A stretch of 64,000 nt of DNA, taken from the NCBI GenBank assembly GCA_024236295.1, contig JACKKT010000008.1:1-64000 (forward strand). Reading direction: 5' to 3'. Source of the stretch: Kordiimonadaceae bacterium. Its GTDB lineage: Bacteria; Pseudomonadota; Alphaproteobacteria; Sphingomonadales; Emcibacteraceae. The notes beneath the pieces were generated by a model. That model was not told the origin of the DNA and did no database searches. It saw only the letters and a program-made list of their open reading frames with translations. The position numbers and the translations under genes were made by a program. Below, in pieces: positions 26,633 through 35,096 of the stretch; the first letter of the stretch is position 1, and the number at the start of each line of letters is the position of its first letter.

Positions 26633-28003
26633 ATGAAGATTAATTTATTTGATGATTTTACTATTCCAGGAAAATCTTTGATTGTAGTCGCTATAACGCT
26701 GGCATTATTCTTCATTTCTCCCTTAACATCACCGGTAAAAGCACATGATATTCCAGCATCAGTAACAGTACATATGTATGTAAAGCCTGAGGGGAATACT
26801 CTGAAACTCCTGCTTCGCGTCCCTCTTGAATCCATGAGCGAGCTTGTTTATCCAACTTTCGGCCCCGGCTATCTTGATTTTGAAAAGGCGGATCCTGTTT
26901 TACTTGATGCTGCCCATGTTTATTTGACGGACGAGCTGCAGGTTTTTGAGAATGGTGAACTTATAAACGATAAAATGATTACGGCCTACCGTGCAACTTA
27001 CCCGCAGGACCGCTCAATCAGCACTTGGGAAGCGGCAATTGAAAATATTAAAAAACCGCCCCTTACCAACGAAACCAAGTTATATTATGGGCAGGCTGTT
27101 CTTGATGTATTATATGAATTTCCCATAAAGTCGGAACATTCCAGATTTTCAATTGAACCCACATTAAACAAATTGGCAAATGTGACAAATACGGTATTGC
27201 GCTTTCTTCCACCGGATTCAGGGGAGCGGGTCTTTAACTATATTGGAAACCCTGGTGTTGTCGAGCTTGACCCAAGTCTTTTTCACGCCCTTTATGAATT
27301 TTTAAAGCTTGGCTTTTTCCATATATTGGAAGGAACAGACCACATTCTGTTTCTGTTATGCCTGATCATTCCGGTCCGTAATTTTATGGGTCTTGTCCCT
27401 GTTATTACTTCATTCACAGTTGCTCATTCCATAACACTTATTTCGACAGCTTTTGGTCTGGCCCCTCAGGCCTTATGGTTTGCGCCTCTTATTGAAATGC
27501 TGATTGCTCTCTCAATTGTCTTTATGGCATTTGAAAATATTGTTGGCGCTAAACTTGAAAACAGGTGGATTGTTGCATTCGCCTTCGGTCTGGTTCATGG
27601 ATTCGGTTTTTCATTCTTGCTGTCAGAAAGCATGCAGTTTGCCGGAACACATCTTTTCACATCTCTTCTGTCGTTCAACCTTGGTGTCGAAGTCGGCCAG
27701 TTGTTTATCCTGATCATTGTACTGCCTCTCCTTAATTTGTTATTCAAATATGTAGTTAATGAAAAAGCCGGAACAATTCTTCTTTCTGCGCTCGTAGCGC
27801 ATAGTGGCTGGCACTGGATGACTGAACGGAATGATAATCTAATGCAGTATATTTTCGTTATGCCAAAATTTGACCGCGCTTTTTATGTCGATCTGATGCG
27901 CTGGGGTATGCTACTCGTTATAATCGCTATTGCCTCATGGGCCATGTATGAGCTTAAAAAATATATTGAAAAGAAGTCAGCATTAAAAAAAGCCTCTAAT
28001 TAG
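26633..28003 (+). CDS. HupE/UreJ-family membrane protein
   Basis: A 456-residue protein with a signal peptide or first helix (residues 15-40) and an extracytoplasmic region of about 190 residues. The C-terminal membrane domain of the HupE/UreJ_2 type runs from about residue 220 to 445. Family-typical motifs are GFFHILEGTDHILFLLCL, VTSFTVAHSITL, FGLVHGFGFSFLL, FNLGVEVGQL and HSGWHWMTER, rich in histidines that suit metal handling. HupE/UreJ proteins are linked to nickel or cobalt uptake for hydrogenase and urease. This larger two-domain variant occurs widely without those enzymes, and its role is unknown. Neither hydrogenase nor urease genes are seen here. Confidence 0.82.
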   Translation: MKINLFDDFTIPGKSLIVVAITLALFFISPLTSPVKAHDIPASVTVHMYVKPEGNTLKLLLRVPLESMSELVYPTFGPGYLDFEKADPVLLDAAHVYLTDELQVFENGELINDKMITAYRATYPQDRSISTWEAAIENIKKPPLTNETKLYYGQAVLDVLYEFPIKSEHSRFSIEPTLNKLANVTNTVLRFLPPDSGERVFNYIGNPGVVELDPSLFHALYEFLKLGFFHILEGTDHILFLLCLIIPVRNFMGLVPVITSFTVAHSITLISTAFGLAPQALWFAPLIEMLIALSIVFMAFENIVGAKLENRWIVAFAFGLVHGFGFSFLLSESMQFAGTHLFTSLLSFNLGVEVGQLFILIIVLPLLNLLFKYVVNEKAGTILLSALVAHSGWHWMTERNDNLMQYIFVMPKFDRAFYVDLMRWGMLLVIIAIASWAMYELKKYIEKKSALKKASN

Positions 28004-28016
28004 TCAGAGGCTTTTT
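27987..28016. terminator. Bidirectional terminator overlapping the HupE-type gene stop
   Basis: AAAAAGCCTCT (27987-27997) pairs with AGAGGCTTTTT (28006-28016). The stop codon TAG at 28001-28003 lies in the loop. A/T runs on both sides suit termination of this gene and of the convergent NHL gene ending at 28048. Confidence 0.9.
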
Positions 28017-28047
28017 CAATTTTTATCTTATTCAATTTGTTTTTTAT

Positions 28048-29100
28048 CTAGTTCCGCTTCGGCGGGGTCGCAAAATAGCCTTTAGGGACATATTTTCGCA
28101 TCCTCTTCTGGAGCACTTCTGCGCCATAAACATTTCCGGCCTCATCGGCAGTCACCCCTTCAGCAACGCTTGTGTAACGGGGTTCCATTCCATTATTCGG
28201 ATCAGGAATAAAAGCTGTTACCCATCCGGTAATTGAACTACCGATACGGATACCGCGCTCCCAGCCCGGGTTACGTTGCCAGCCAGTATTTGATTCACTG
28301 TCAGCAACATACATTATATCGTTTTTGTCGATATAAATACCACTTGGTCGGCCAAACTGTGTCCACTGATCAAGATGATGTCCCTCCAGATCAAAAATCT
28401 GAATGCGGCTGTTTTGACGGTCCCCAACAAATAATTTTCCCTGAGAATTAATTGCCAGCGCATGTGGTTCTCTAAGTTCGCCACGCTCAGCCCCCGTATC
28501 ACCAAATTCCATCAGATATTCACCTTTGCTGTTATATTTGACTATGCGATTATTTCCGCCCGCTTCGTGACCATCGGCCACAAATATATCGCCGTTTGGC
28601 GCTACAGCAACATCGCATGGCTGATCAAAAATATATTTATCCTTACCCGCAACACCCGCAGTTCCAATTGTCATCAGTAGTTCACCGTCTGGACTAAATT
28701 TTAGAACCTGATGACCTTTTTTACGCTTTTCATCACCGCGCGCATCTGCAATCCATAAATTGCCGTCCGGATCCACATGCATTCCATGAGGCCAGACAAT
28801 CATATTTTTACCGAAGCTTTTTAAGATATTCCCATCCACATCGACCAGCATGATCGGGTCAATATCCGGCGTATCAAGACAGTTCCCATTTCCACCACAA
28901 CGCTCAGCAACCCAGATATTACCATTTCCTGCATAATAAACGGTACTGGTTGATCCCCATTGACGCCCATCGGGCAATGTAATCCACTCTCCTTTAATTG
29001 CTTCATACGGGTTATCCTGTGCGACAGAAGTTGTAGCAACAACAGACGTCAGGGCTGTAGCTGCCAATAACAAATTGGCCACCATTTTTTTATTAATCAT
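28048..29100 (-). CDS. NHL-repeat beta-propeller protein, paralogue A
   Basis: A 350-residue secreted protein (signal peptide ..TTSVAQ) made of NHL blades such as HGMHVDPDGNLWIADARGD, CDVAVAPNGDIFVADGH and PHALAINSQGKLFVGDRQNSRIQIF. It is highly similar along its whole length to the gene at 31938-32993, from which it is separated by a sigma factor, a YCII protein and two cupin genes. GGAGG precedes the ATG at 29100. Both paralogues share a 27-bp upstream element. NHL propellers bind proteins or small molecules, and some are lyases or lactonases; no catalytic assignment is possible here. Confidence 0.88.
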   Translation of the reverse strand: MINKKMVANLLLAATALTSVVATTSVAQDNPYEAIKGEWITLPDGRQWGSTSTVYYAGNGNIWVAERCGGNGNCLDTPDIDPIMLVDVDGNILKSFGKNMIVWPHGMHVDPDGNLWIADARGDEKRKKGHQVLKFSPDGELLMTIGTAGVAGKDKYIFDQPCDVAVAPNGDIFVADGHEAGGNNRIVKYNSKGEYLMEFGDTGAERGELREPHALAINSQGKLFVGDRQNSRIQIFDLEGHHLDQWTQFGRPSGIYIDKNDIMYVADSESNTGWQRNPGWERGIRIGSSITGWVTAFIPDPNNGMEPRYTSVAEGVTADEAGNVYGAEVLQKRMRKYVPKGYFATPPKRN

Positions 29101-29155
29101 TGATTATCCTCCAAATTTTTAGTCTGTTTCAAGACCATTTTTAATCCGTCTCATT

Positions 29156-29182
29156 GGACTATAAATTATTGTTTTTGTAAAG
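29156..29182 (-). promoter_or_regulatory. Shared upstream element, copy A
   Basis: On the minus strand CTTTACAA-N6-TAATTTATAGTCC lies 56 bases upstream of the NHL paralogue A start and overlaps the end of the sigma factor gene. The same element, equal length and spacing, occurs at 33058-33084 ahead of paralogue B. It probably contains the promoter; the ECF sigma factor next door is a candidate reader. Confidence 0.55.
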
Positions 29183-30425
29183 ATATTAGATCAGACATTC
29201 TTTGTTTCAGAAAATCCTGCTCGGCCTGATTGCCACTTAAGCTGATCGCTTTTTGATAATATTTAATGGCCTTTTTATTTTTACTGCTTCGCTTGTATAA
29301 ATCTGCTAGCGCCGCGTAATAAGGCTGATAATGACCAATATCCTGCTTCAAACCCTCAAGAGCCTTGATACTTTCTTCAGGAGAAATAAGATAGGATAGC
29401 GCAACTATCCTGTTTAACTGGATAACAGGAGTTGGCAGCAATTTAAAAAGCTCATCATAAAGGAGTACAATTTCCCTCCAGTTTGTATCTTTAAATCGAC
29501 TTGCTTCTGAATGAAGAGCACTAATGGCAGCCTGTATCTGATATACCCCAATTTGTTTTCGGGCCAAGGACTTTTCAACCAGAATTATCCCTTCATTAAT
29601 TTCATTCATGTTCCATTTTGATCTGTCCTGCTCTTCCAATGGTACAAGTACGCCATTTTCACCAAATCGTGCAGATTTACGCGAATTATGAAGAAGCATT
29701 AATGCCAGTAACGCTTCTGCTTCCGGCTCACACGGGCAAAGATATAGCAATATTCTGGCTAGTCTTATTGCTTCATCACAAAGCTCGGCCCTGATATGTT
29801 TCTTACCCGACGATGCTGAATAGCCTTCATTAAAAATTAGATATAAAACACTCAGCACTGCATCAAGGCGTGTGGCAAACTGATCCTGGTCCGGGATTAT
29901 ATAGGGGATGCCCGCCTGTTTAATCTTTCTTTTTCCACGTACCAAACGCTGTGCCATGGTTTCCGGTTTAACCAGAAAAGCTCTGGCAATTTCCGTTGCG
30001 GTCAATCCACCAAGAAGCTGCAAAGTTAAAGCGACAGATATATTATGATCAAGCGCAGGGTGACAGCAGGTAAAAATTAATCTGAGCCTTTCATCAGGAA
30101 CGGCATAATCGGACTCCTTCAATTCATCATTATCCAAAAAAAAGGGAAACTGCTGTTTTTTGGATTCAAAATTTTTATCGCGTCTTATTTTATCAATCAG
30201 CTTACGCCTTGCCGCAGTCAAAAGCCAAGCCCGCGCAGAAGGCGGCAGGCCATTTTTCCGCCAGTTTATCAGTGCCGCTTCAACCGCATCCTGAAGAGCA
30301 TCTTCAGCCATGTGAAAATCATTGAAGGATTTAATTAATGAAGAAATCAGGTATCCCCATTCCTCTCGGACAATTTTATGAATTGCCACTTCAAAGTTTA
30401 TTGGTGGCGTCGATGGGGATACCAT
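29166..30425 (-). CDS. ECF sigma factor with C-terminal extension (ECF42-like)
   Basis: A 419-residue sigma-70 family protein. Region 2 spans roughly residues 20-80 (DFHMAEDALQDAVEAALINW) and region 4 about 110-170 (LTLQLLGGLTATEIARAFLVKPETMAQRLVRGKRKI). A long helical C-terminal domain follows, with GYSASSGKKHIRAELCDEAIRLARIL and TPVIQLNRIVALSYL. This matches the ECF42-type group (DUF6596/TPR-like extension), which lacks an anti-sigma factor and is normally encoded next to DGPF/YCII proteins, as here. The extension is thought to control activity. Targets are unknown; the neighbouring genes are likely candidates. Confidence 0.9.
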   Translation of the reverse strand: MVSPSTPPINFEVAIHKIVREEWGYLISSLIKSFNDFHMAEDALQDAVEAALINWRKNGLPPSARAWLLTAARRKLIDKIRRDKNFESKKQQFPFFLDNDELKESDYAVPDERLRLIFTCCHPALDHNISVALTLQLLGGLTATEIARAFLVKPETMAQRLVRGKRKIKQAGIPYIIPDQDQFATRLDAVLSVLYLIFNEGYSASSGKKHIRAELCDEAIRLARILLYLCPCEPEAEALLALMLLHNSRKSARFGENGVLVPLEEQDRSKWNMNEINEGIILVEKSLARKQIGVYQIQAAISALHSEASRFKDTNWREIVLLYDELFKLLPTPVIQLNRIVALSYLISPEESIKALEGLKQDIGHYQPYYAALADLYKRSSKNKKAIKYYQKAISLSGNQAEQDFLKQRMSDLISLQKQ

Positions 30426-30434
30426 AAGATATTT

Positions 30435-30788
30435 CTACCTCTCTATTGTCATTATCGGTCTGACTTCAATCGACCCATAATTAACAGTCGGTATCATAGC
30501 GGCATATTTAAGTGCCTCATCCAGATTATCGCATTCAAATATATAATAGCCCCCAAGCTGCTCTTTTGTTTCAGCAAATGGGCCGTCCGTCATCGCCAAT
30601 TTGCCATTCCTCGCCCGTAACGTCGTTGCTGTATTCACCGACTGCAAGGGATCACTGCCGACCAGAACTCCGTCATTGATAAACTTGCCGGTAGCTGCTT
30701 CATATTCCCCGATCAACTGGCCAAATTCCTCAGAACCCGGCTTTGGGCTTGTTTCCTCATTTGCATAAATCAATGCTATATATTTCAT
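30435..30788 (-). CDS. YCII/DGPF-domain protein, partner of the ECF sigma factor
   Basis: A 117-residue protein beginning MKYIALIYANEE and containing LAMTDGPFAETKEQLGGYYI, the DGPF motif that defines these YCII-related proteins. They are small dimeric ferredoxin-fold proteins often encoded beside ECF42-type sigma factors; their biochemical function is unsettled. The gene lies nine bases upstream of the sigma factor gene on the same strand, so the two form an operon. TTTTCTCCTT on the plus strand corresponds to an AAGGAGAA ribosome site. Confidence 0.92.
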   Translation of the reverse strand: MKYIALIYANEETSPKPGSEEFGQLIGEYEAATGKFINDGVLVGSDPLQSVNTATTLRARNGKLAMTDGPFAETKEQLGGYYIFECDNLDEALKYAAMIPTVNYGSIEVRPIMTIER

Positions 30789-30889
30789 GATTTTCTCCTT
30801 GTTTTCTGTTTCAGGATATAATCTGTTTCCAGATTACACCAGCTAAACGAACGAGGAGATTAAAAATCGACAAGGCCGATCGAATTTTT

Positions 30890-31555
30890 TTAAGAAATAG
30901 GTAAATGGCCGGTTTTTACATAAATAAGAGCTCCGTCCTCTTTCGTAAATGGTGTATGTTTACTAAAATGCGGGCTCCTGATCCAGGTTCCTTTCGGGTA
31001 GGAACCATGTTCATCATAGAAAGTCCCTTCAAGCACCAGAATCTCTTCGCCACCCCAATGCTGATGCGGTTTAAATAATGTATTTGGTGCCCATTTTACC
31101 AGCGCCACATGTTCTGTGCCAAACTCATGTAATGGCATCACAGATAAACCCGGAACCAGTCCGGGATACCAGTTTGCTTCCTTTGTATTAATGCTAAACT
31201 GAAGCTGGTCTTCTTTTTCAAACTGACAAAGCTTGACGAATATAGTCGCTCCCTCCTCACCAATACGTGGTGTATGAGCAGTACCAATAGGGTTTCTGAC
31301 ATAACTGCCTGCCGGATAATCCGCATGTTCGTCTGAAAAAACACCTTCTAGAACAAAAAACTCCTCTCCCCCTCCATGCACATGGCTTGAAAATTCGCTA
31401 TTGGGTGCATAACGGACAATTGTGGTTGCCCGTGCCACTTCATCGCCTATGCGGTCAAGCATCATTCTTTCAACGCCAGGCATGGGTGAAAGAACCCATT
31501 GATAATCTTTGGGTCTTATGACCACAACCTGATCAAAATCAGAATTCAATTTCAT
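30890..31555 (-). CDS. Double-cupin protein, ChrR-like cupin domain
   Basis: A 221-residue protein with two successive cupin folds. The first has SSHVHGGGEEFFVLEGVFSDEHADYPAGSYVRNP. The second has KPHQHWGGEEILVLEGTFYDEHGSYPKGTWIRSP. Each keeps the HxH..E..E-type metal ligands of ChrR/cupin_7 domains. ChrR is an anti-sigma factor for singlet-oxygen stress, but the zinc-binding anti-sigma N-terminus is absent, so an enzymatic or sensor cupin is more likely. It lies two bases downstream of another cupin gene on the same strand and upstream of the YCII-sigma pair. Whether it relates to the sigma factor is open. Confidence 0.85.
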   Translation of the reverse strand: MKLNSDFDQVVVIRPKDYQWVLSPMPGVERMMLDRIGDEVARATTIVRYAPNSEFSSHVHGGGEEFFVLEGVFSDEHADYPAGSYVRNPIGTAHTPRIGEEGATIFVKLCQFEKEDQLQFSINTKEANWYPGLVPGLSVMPLHEFGTEHVALVKWAPNTLFKPHQHWGGEEILVLEGTFYDEHGSYPKGTWIRSPHFSKHTPFTKEDGALIYVKTGHLPIS

Positions 31556-31557
31556 TG

Positions 31558-31869
31558 TTACACGCTGCCTTCTTTTTCAATCACTAAAATTCTTTCCTCA
31601 CCCCTGGGATGGGCGACATGCTCTGTCCCGGTATCGGCATAAAAAATATCCCCGGAATCCAATAGAACTGATTTTTCTTTACCATTTTCGCGGTAAAACA
31701 TTTCGACGGTCCCATCTAAAATAGCAAACACTTCTTCACCGTCATTAACGTGCCAAATATACGGCTTATCTGTCCAGTGAAGTCGGGTTGTTATGCCGCC
31801 CATATTGGCAATTTCCCTCGCTCCCCAGGCTTTATCCGCTTTAAAATTCTTGCTTTTGATAATTTCCAT
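31558..31869 (-). CDS. Small single-domain cupin protein
   Basis: About 103 residues from the ATG at 31869. The cupin core includes DKPYIWHVNDGEEVFAILDG and DSGDIFYADTGTEHVAHPRG. I reject the in-frame ATG at 31899 because it lies inside the terminator hairpin of the upstream NHL gene; the later ATG has TGGAAT/GGAT upstream and starts the conserved domain. It is followed two bases later by the double-cupin gene, so the two are co-transcribed. Function unknown; small cupins of this kind are often isomerases, sensors or metal-binding proteins. Confidence 0.8.
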   Translation of the reverse strand: MEIIKSKNFKADKAWGAREIANMGGITTRLHWTDKPYIWHVNDGEEVFAILDGTVEMFYRENGKEKSVLLDSGDIFYADTGTEHVAHPRGEERILVIEKEGSV

Positions 31870-31889
31870 ATTCCAGTATCCAACAAAAA

Positions 31890-31918
31890 AAGCCTCCATA
31901 TGGATAATATGGAGGCTT
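31890..31918 (-). terminator. Rho-independent terminator after NHL paralogue B
   Basis: A 12-bp stem, AAGCCTCCATAT with ATATGGAGGCTT, closes a five-base loop. On the minus strand it is followed by TTTTTTGTT. It separates NHL paralogue B from the small cupin gene. Confidence 0.92.
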
Positions 31919-31937
31919 CCTTTAATTAGTCCAGAAA

Positions 31938-32993
31938 TTAATTTCTTCTTGGCGGTGGTGGTGTTCCACGATATGTTTTTGGAACATATTTACGCATTCT
32001 CATTTGCGCCACTTCCGCACCATAAACATTGCCTGCTTCGTCAGCGGTTACCCCTTCGGCAACACTTGTACCACGGGCATAACCCGGATTCGGATCAGGA
32101 ATAAATGCTGTCACCCAACCGTTATTCGCACTTCCGATGCGAATACCGCGCTGCCAGCCCGGATTACGCTGATAACCAGTGTTTGATTCACTGTCAGCCA
32201 CATACATCATATCATTTTTGTCAATATAAATGCCACTTGGGCGGCCAAACTGAGTCCATTGATCAATATGATGTCCCTCCAAATCAAAAATCTGGACACG
32301 GCTATTTTGACGATCGCCTACAAACAGCCGGCCATCCGAACTGATCGCCAGAGCATGAGGCTCACGGAACTGACCGCGCTCTGAACCTGTTACGCCAAAT
32401 TCCATCAGATATTCACCTTTACTGTTATATTTGACGATACGGTTATTGCCGCCGGCACCATGGCCATCTGCCACAAAAATATCTCCATTCGCCGCCACAG
32501 CCACATCGCATGGCTGATCAAAAATATATTTATCCTTGCCCGCAACACCGGCCGTCCCGATTGACATCAGCAGTTTTCCATCAGGGCTGAACTTATGAAC
32601 CTGATGCCCCTTTTTACGTTTTTCATCACCACGGGCATCAGCAATCCATAAATTTCCATCAGGATCAACATGCAATCCATGTGGCCAGACAATCATATTT
32701 TTACCGAAGCTTTTTAAAATTTTGCCGTCCACATCGACCAGCATAATTGGATCAATATCCGGCGTATCAAGACAGTTACCATTTCCACCGCAACGCTCAG
32801 CAACCCAGATATTACCATTTCCAGCATAATAAACAGTACTGGTTGATCCCCATTGACGTCCGTCAGGCAAAGTTACCCATTCTCCCTCAATCGGCTCATA
32901 GGGATTCCCCTGTGCCATAGCCGACGTAGAAAAAACAGCTGTTAAAGCCACGGAAGCAAATAATATATTTGCAATTTTTTTATTAATCCTCAT
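31938..32993 (-). CDS. NHL-repeat beta-propeller protein, paralogue B
   Basis: A 351-residue secreted NHL propeller (signal peptide ..STSAMAQ). It is nearly the same as paralogue A at 28048-29100: identical stretches include WVAERCGGNGNCLDTPDID and KSFGKNMIVWPHG, and there are few gaps. The C-terminus differs (YRGTPPPPRRN against ATPPKRN). The ATG at 32993 is preceded by a GAGGAGAA ribosome site. The two copies bracket the sigma, YCII and cupin genes, and each carries the same 27-bp element upstream, so duplication of gene plus promoter is the simplest reading. Function unknown. Confidence 0.88.
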   Translation of the reverse strand: MRINKKIANILFASVALTAVFSTSAMAQGNPYEPIEGEWVTLPDGRQWGSTSTVYYAGNGNIWVAERCGGNGNCLDTPDIDPIMLVDVDGKILKSFGKNMIVWPHGLHVDPDGNLWIADARGDEKRKKGHQVHKFSPDGKLLMSIGTAGVAGKDKYIFDQPCDVAVAANGDIFVADGHGAGGNNRIVKYNSKGEYLMEFGVTGSERGQFREPHALAISSDGRLFVGDRQNSRVQIFDLEGHHIDQWTQFGRPSGIYIDKNDMMYVADSESNTGYQRNPGWQRGIRIGSANNGWVTAFIPDPNPGYARGTSVAEGVTADEAGNVYGAEVAQMRMRKYVPKTYRGTPPPPRRN

Positions 32994-33057
32994 CTAAGAT
33001 TTCTCCTCATATTCGAAAGTTATATTATTCCGAGTCCCCACTCTTACATCGCATATA

Positions 33058-33084
33058 GGACTATAAATTAGTTGGTTTGTAAAG
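33058..33084 (-). promoter_or_regulatory. Shared upstream element, copy B
   Basis: Minus-strand CTTTACAA-N6-TAATTTATAGTCC, 65 bases upstream of NHL paralogue B. Outside the six-base spacer it is identical to the element at 29156-29182. Confidence 0.55.
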
Positions 33085-33094
33085 GTTAAGTTGT

Positions 33095-33124
33095 AACAAT
33101 GATATATTGAAAATAATCATTGTT
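33095..33124 (-). terminator. Possible terminator hairpin at the end of the metal-efflux operon
   Basis: AACAATGAT (33095-33103) pairs with ATCATTGTT (33116-33124), overlapping the histidine kinase stop codon. The following minus-strand sequence has no strong T-run, so function as a terminator is uncertain. Confidence 0.35.
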
Positions 33125-34433
33125 TGGGCATTTTAATAAAGACTTTCAATCCCCCGAATTCTTCCGATGGTGCATATCTTACTTCTGCTTCATTAAGATC
33201 AATAATTTCTCGAACAATTGAAAGGCCTAGGCCATAACCTTCTCCTGCTTCATCAAGCCTTATTCCACGACTTTCAATCTGTTCAAATTTTTCCTGTGAA
33301 ATTCCCGGACCATCATCTTCTATGGTAATTTCAAGGCCATCAGAATTTCTAATACTAATAGAAACCACGTGCCGACACCATTTACAGGCATTATCAAGAA
33401 GGTTTCCAAAAAGCTCCATCATATCATGCCGATCGCCAACAAATTTAGCATCAGGATCAATATTCAATATGCAATCAATATTTTTATCCTGATATATTTT
33501 TTTAAAAGTTGAAATGAGTGATCCTATTAATTCGGAAAGATCAATTTTCTGGCCATGAACTGATGATCCTATAATTCTCGCCCGTCTTAGCTCACTATCC
33601 AACTGATGTTTGATCTGTTTGGTGGCACCTTTTATCTCTTCGGGTCTTATTTTTTTATCTCCACCTGATACATTCTGTTCAATCAAGGCCAGCGGCGTTT
33701 TAAGCGCATGTGCCAGATTACCCAATGCTGTATTTGATCGCTTGACCCTGTTATCAACCATTACCATCAATTTGTTAATTTCCATAACCAATGGTAAAAC
33801 CTCTTCCGGCACCTTTTCATTAAGGAAATTTTTTTCCCTTGAACCTATCTGTGTCAATTCTTCTGTTGTTGCTTGCAAGGGGGCCATTCCTCGATTAACT
33901 ATGAAACGTTGTATCAGCATCAAAAGTAACACGATGCCGCCATTTAAAATAACCAGGGCAATGGTAAGAGTGCGTAAACTGGTTGTAATTGGCGTAAAAT
34001 CCTCAGCGACGGCAATTCGTATTAATTGCCCATCTTTCAGATAACCTCCTTCCAGGATTAAAAGCCTTTGGCCGTTTGGCCCGTTTTCCTGTTTTAAAGC
34101 CGTATTGCCGATCTCAATTTTAGATACGGGCATCGTCTGATCCCAAAGAGAGCGGGACAAATAATCCCTATGTGACATTTCAATATGGAAATAATGGCCG
34201 GAAAATGGTTGAAGAAAAATAGGATTGAGCGCCTCTTCATTAAGAAAAAGATTTCCGTCTTCGCCCGGTTTCAAATTTGCCAGAAGAGCGTCAATATCAT
34301 GTTGGAGTCGGGTTTGAACATAATCTTCACCAAACCTATTAAAAAAAACAATATTTATACCAATCAAAGTACTGAAAAATATCAGGGAAATAAAAAATAC
34401 ACCTAGGTTAAGGCGGGACTTTAAACTGCTCAT
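33117..34433 (-). CDS. Sensor histidine kinase of the metal-efflux operon
   Basis: A 438-residue membrane kinase. It has a first helix at residues 10-32, a periplasmic sensor loop of about 120 residues and a second helix near 150-170. The H-box is LGNLAHALKTPLALIEQ. The catalytic domain has N-box NLLDNACKW, G1 DDGPGI and G2 GYGLGLSIVREI. HALKTPLA resembles PhoQ-type kinases. The gene overlaps its response regulator by four bases and closes an operon with an RND metal pump, so metal sensing in the periplasm is the likely role. The ligand is not known. Confidence 0.92.
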   Translation of the reverse strand: MSSLKSRLNLGVFFISLIFFSTLIGINIVFFNRFGEDYVQTRLQHDIDALLANLKPGEDGNLFLNEEALNPIFLQPFSGHYFHIEMSHRDYLSRSLWDQTMPVSKIEIGNTALKQENGPNGQRLLILEGGYLKDGQLIRIAVAEDFTPITTSLRTLTIALVILNGGIVLLLMLIQRFIVNRGMAPLQATTEELTQIGSREKNFLNEKVPEEVLPLVMEINKLMVMVDNRVKRSNTALGNLAHALKTPLALIEQNVSGGDKKIRPEEIKGATKQIKHQLDSELRRARIIGSSVHGQKIDLSELIGSLISTFKKIYQDKNIDCILNIDPDAKFVGDRHDMMELFGNLLDNACKWCRHVVSISIRNSDGLEITIEDDGPGISQEKFEQIESRGIRLDEAGEGYGLGLSIVREIIDLNEAEVRYAPSEEFGGLKVFIKMPKQ

Positions 34434-35095
34434 GACCGTTCCTCAAAAACGTATCCCTGTCCTCTTTTTGTTTTAATGAGATCTTCCCCAAGAATTTTAC
34501 GTAATCGTCTTATATAAACTTCAATAACATTACTGTCTTTATCTGAAACATCATCATAAATATGTTCAGTTAAATGGGTTTTGGATAATATCTCATTCTG
34601 GTGCATCATCATATAGCGCAGCAGCCTGAATTCTGTACCCGTCAGTTCATATTCCTGCCCGTCATCTGTTGTGACGGTCTGTTTTCGTTCATCCAGACTT
34701 ATTCCGCCAGCTGCAAGGCCTGAACCGACTTTTTGATTGGTTCGGCGGATCAATGCATTTACGCGTTCAATGAGTTCCTCAAAATGAAACGGTTTGCCGA
34801 GATAGTCATCTGCCCCTGACTGAAAGCCATCGACCCGTTCCTGCCAGTCATCCCTAGCCGTCAAAATAAGTACAGCTTGTGAATTACCTTTACTTCTCCA
34901 GCTCCTTAATACATCAAGGCCTGAGATATCAGGTAGCCCAAGATCAAGAATCACCACATCATAAGGAATTTCGTCCCCCATAAATTCCGCATCTATACCT
35001 GTTGAAACCAAATCGACTGCAAAACCTTTGCCCCGGAGATCCTCCGCCAGTCTAGGTCCGAGCTTTGGATCATCTTCAACAAGCAGTAATCTCAT
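34430..35095 (-). CDS. OmpR-family response regulator
   Basis: A 221-residue regulator. The receiver domain starts MRLLLVEDDPKLG, the phospho-acceptor Asp is in DVVILDLGLPDISG, and there is a conserved Lys in DDYLGKPFHFEEL. The C-terminal winged helix (residues 125-220) has TGTEFRLLRYMM and VIEVYIRRLRKILG. The ATG at 35095 is chosen because it opens the receiver domain and sits four bases from the upstream stop; longer starts would overlap the PepSY gene. It probably activates its own efflux operon in response to metal sensed by the partner kinase. Confidence 0.93.
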   Translation of the reverse strand: MRLLLVEDDPKLGPRLAEDLRGKGFAVDLVSTGIDAEFMGDEIPYDVVILDLGLPDISGLDVLRSWRSKGNSQAVLILTARDDWQERVDGFQSGADDYLGKPFHFEELIERVNALIRRTNQKVGSGLAAGGISLDERKQTVTTDDGQEYELTGTEFRLLRYMMMHQNEILSKTHLTEHIYDDVSDKDSNVIEVYIRRLRKILGEDLIKTKRGQGYVFEERS

Positions 35096-35096
35096 T

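Noticed and set aside
30890..31555. The double-cupin protein as a ChrR anti-sigma factor for the nearby ECF sigma factor.
   Set aside because: The zinc-binding N-terminal anti-sigma domain is missing, and ECF42-like factors are controlled by their own C-terminal extension.
31870..31899. Upstream ATG at 31899 as start of the small cupin gene.
   Set aside because: It lies within the rho-independent terminator of NHL paralogue B; the ATG at 31869 starts the conserved domain outside the hairpin.
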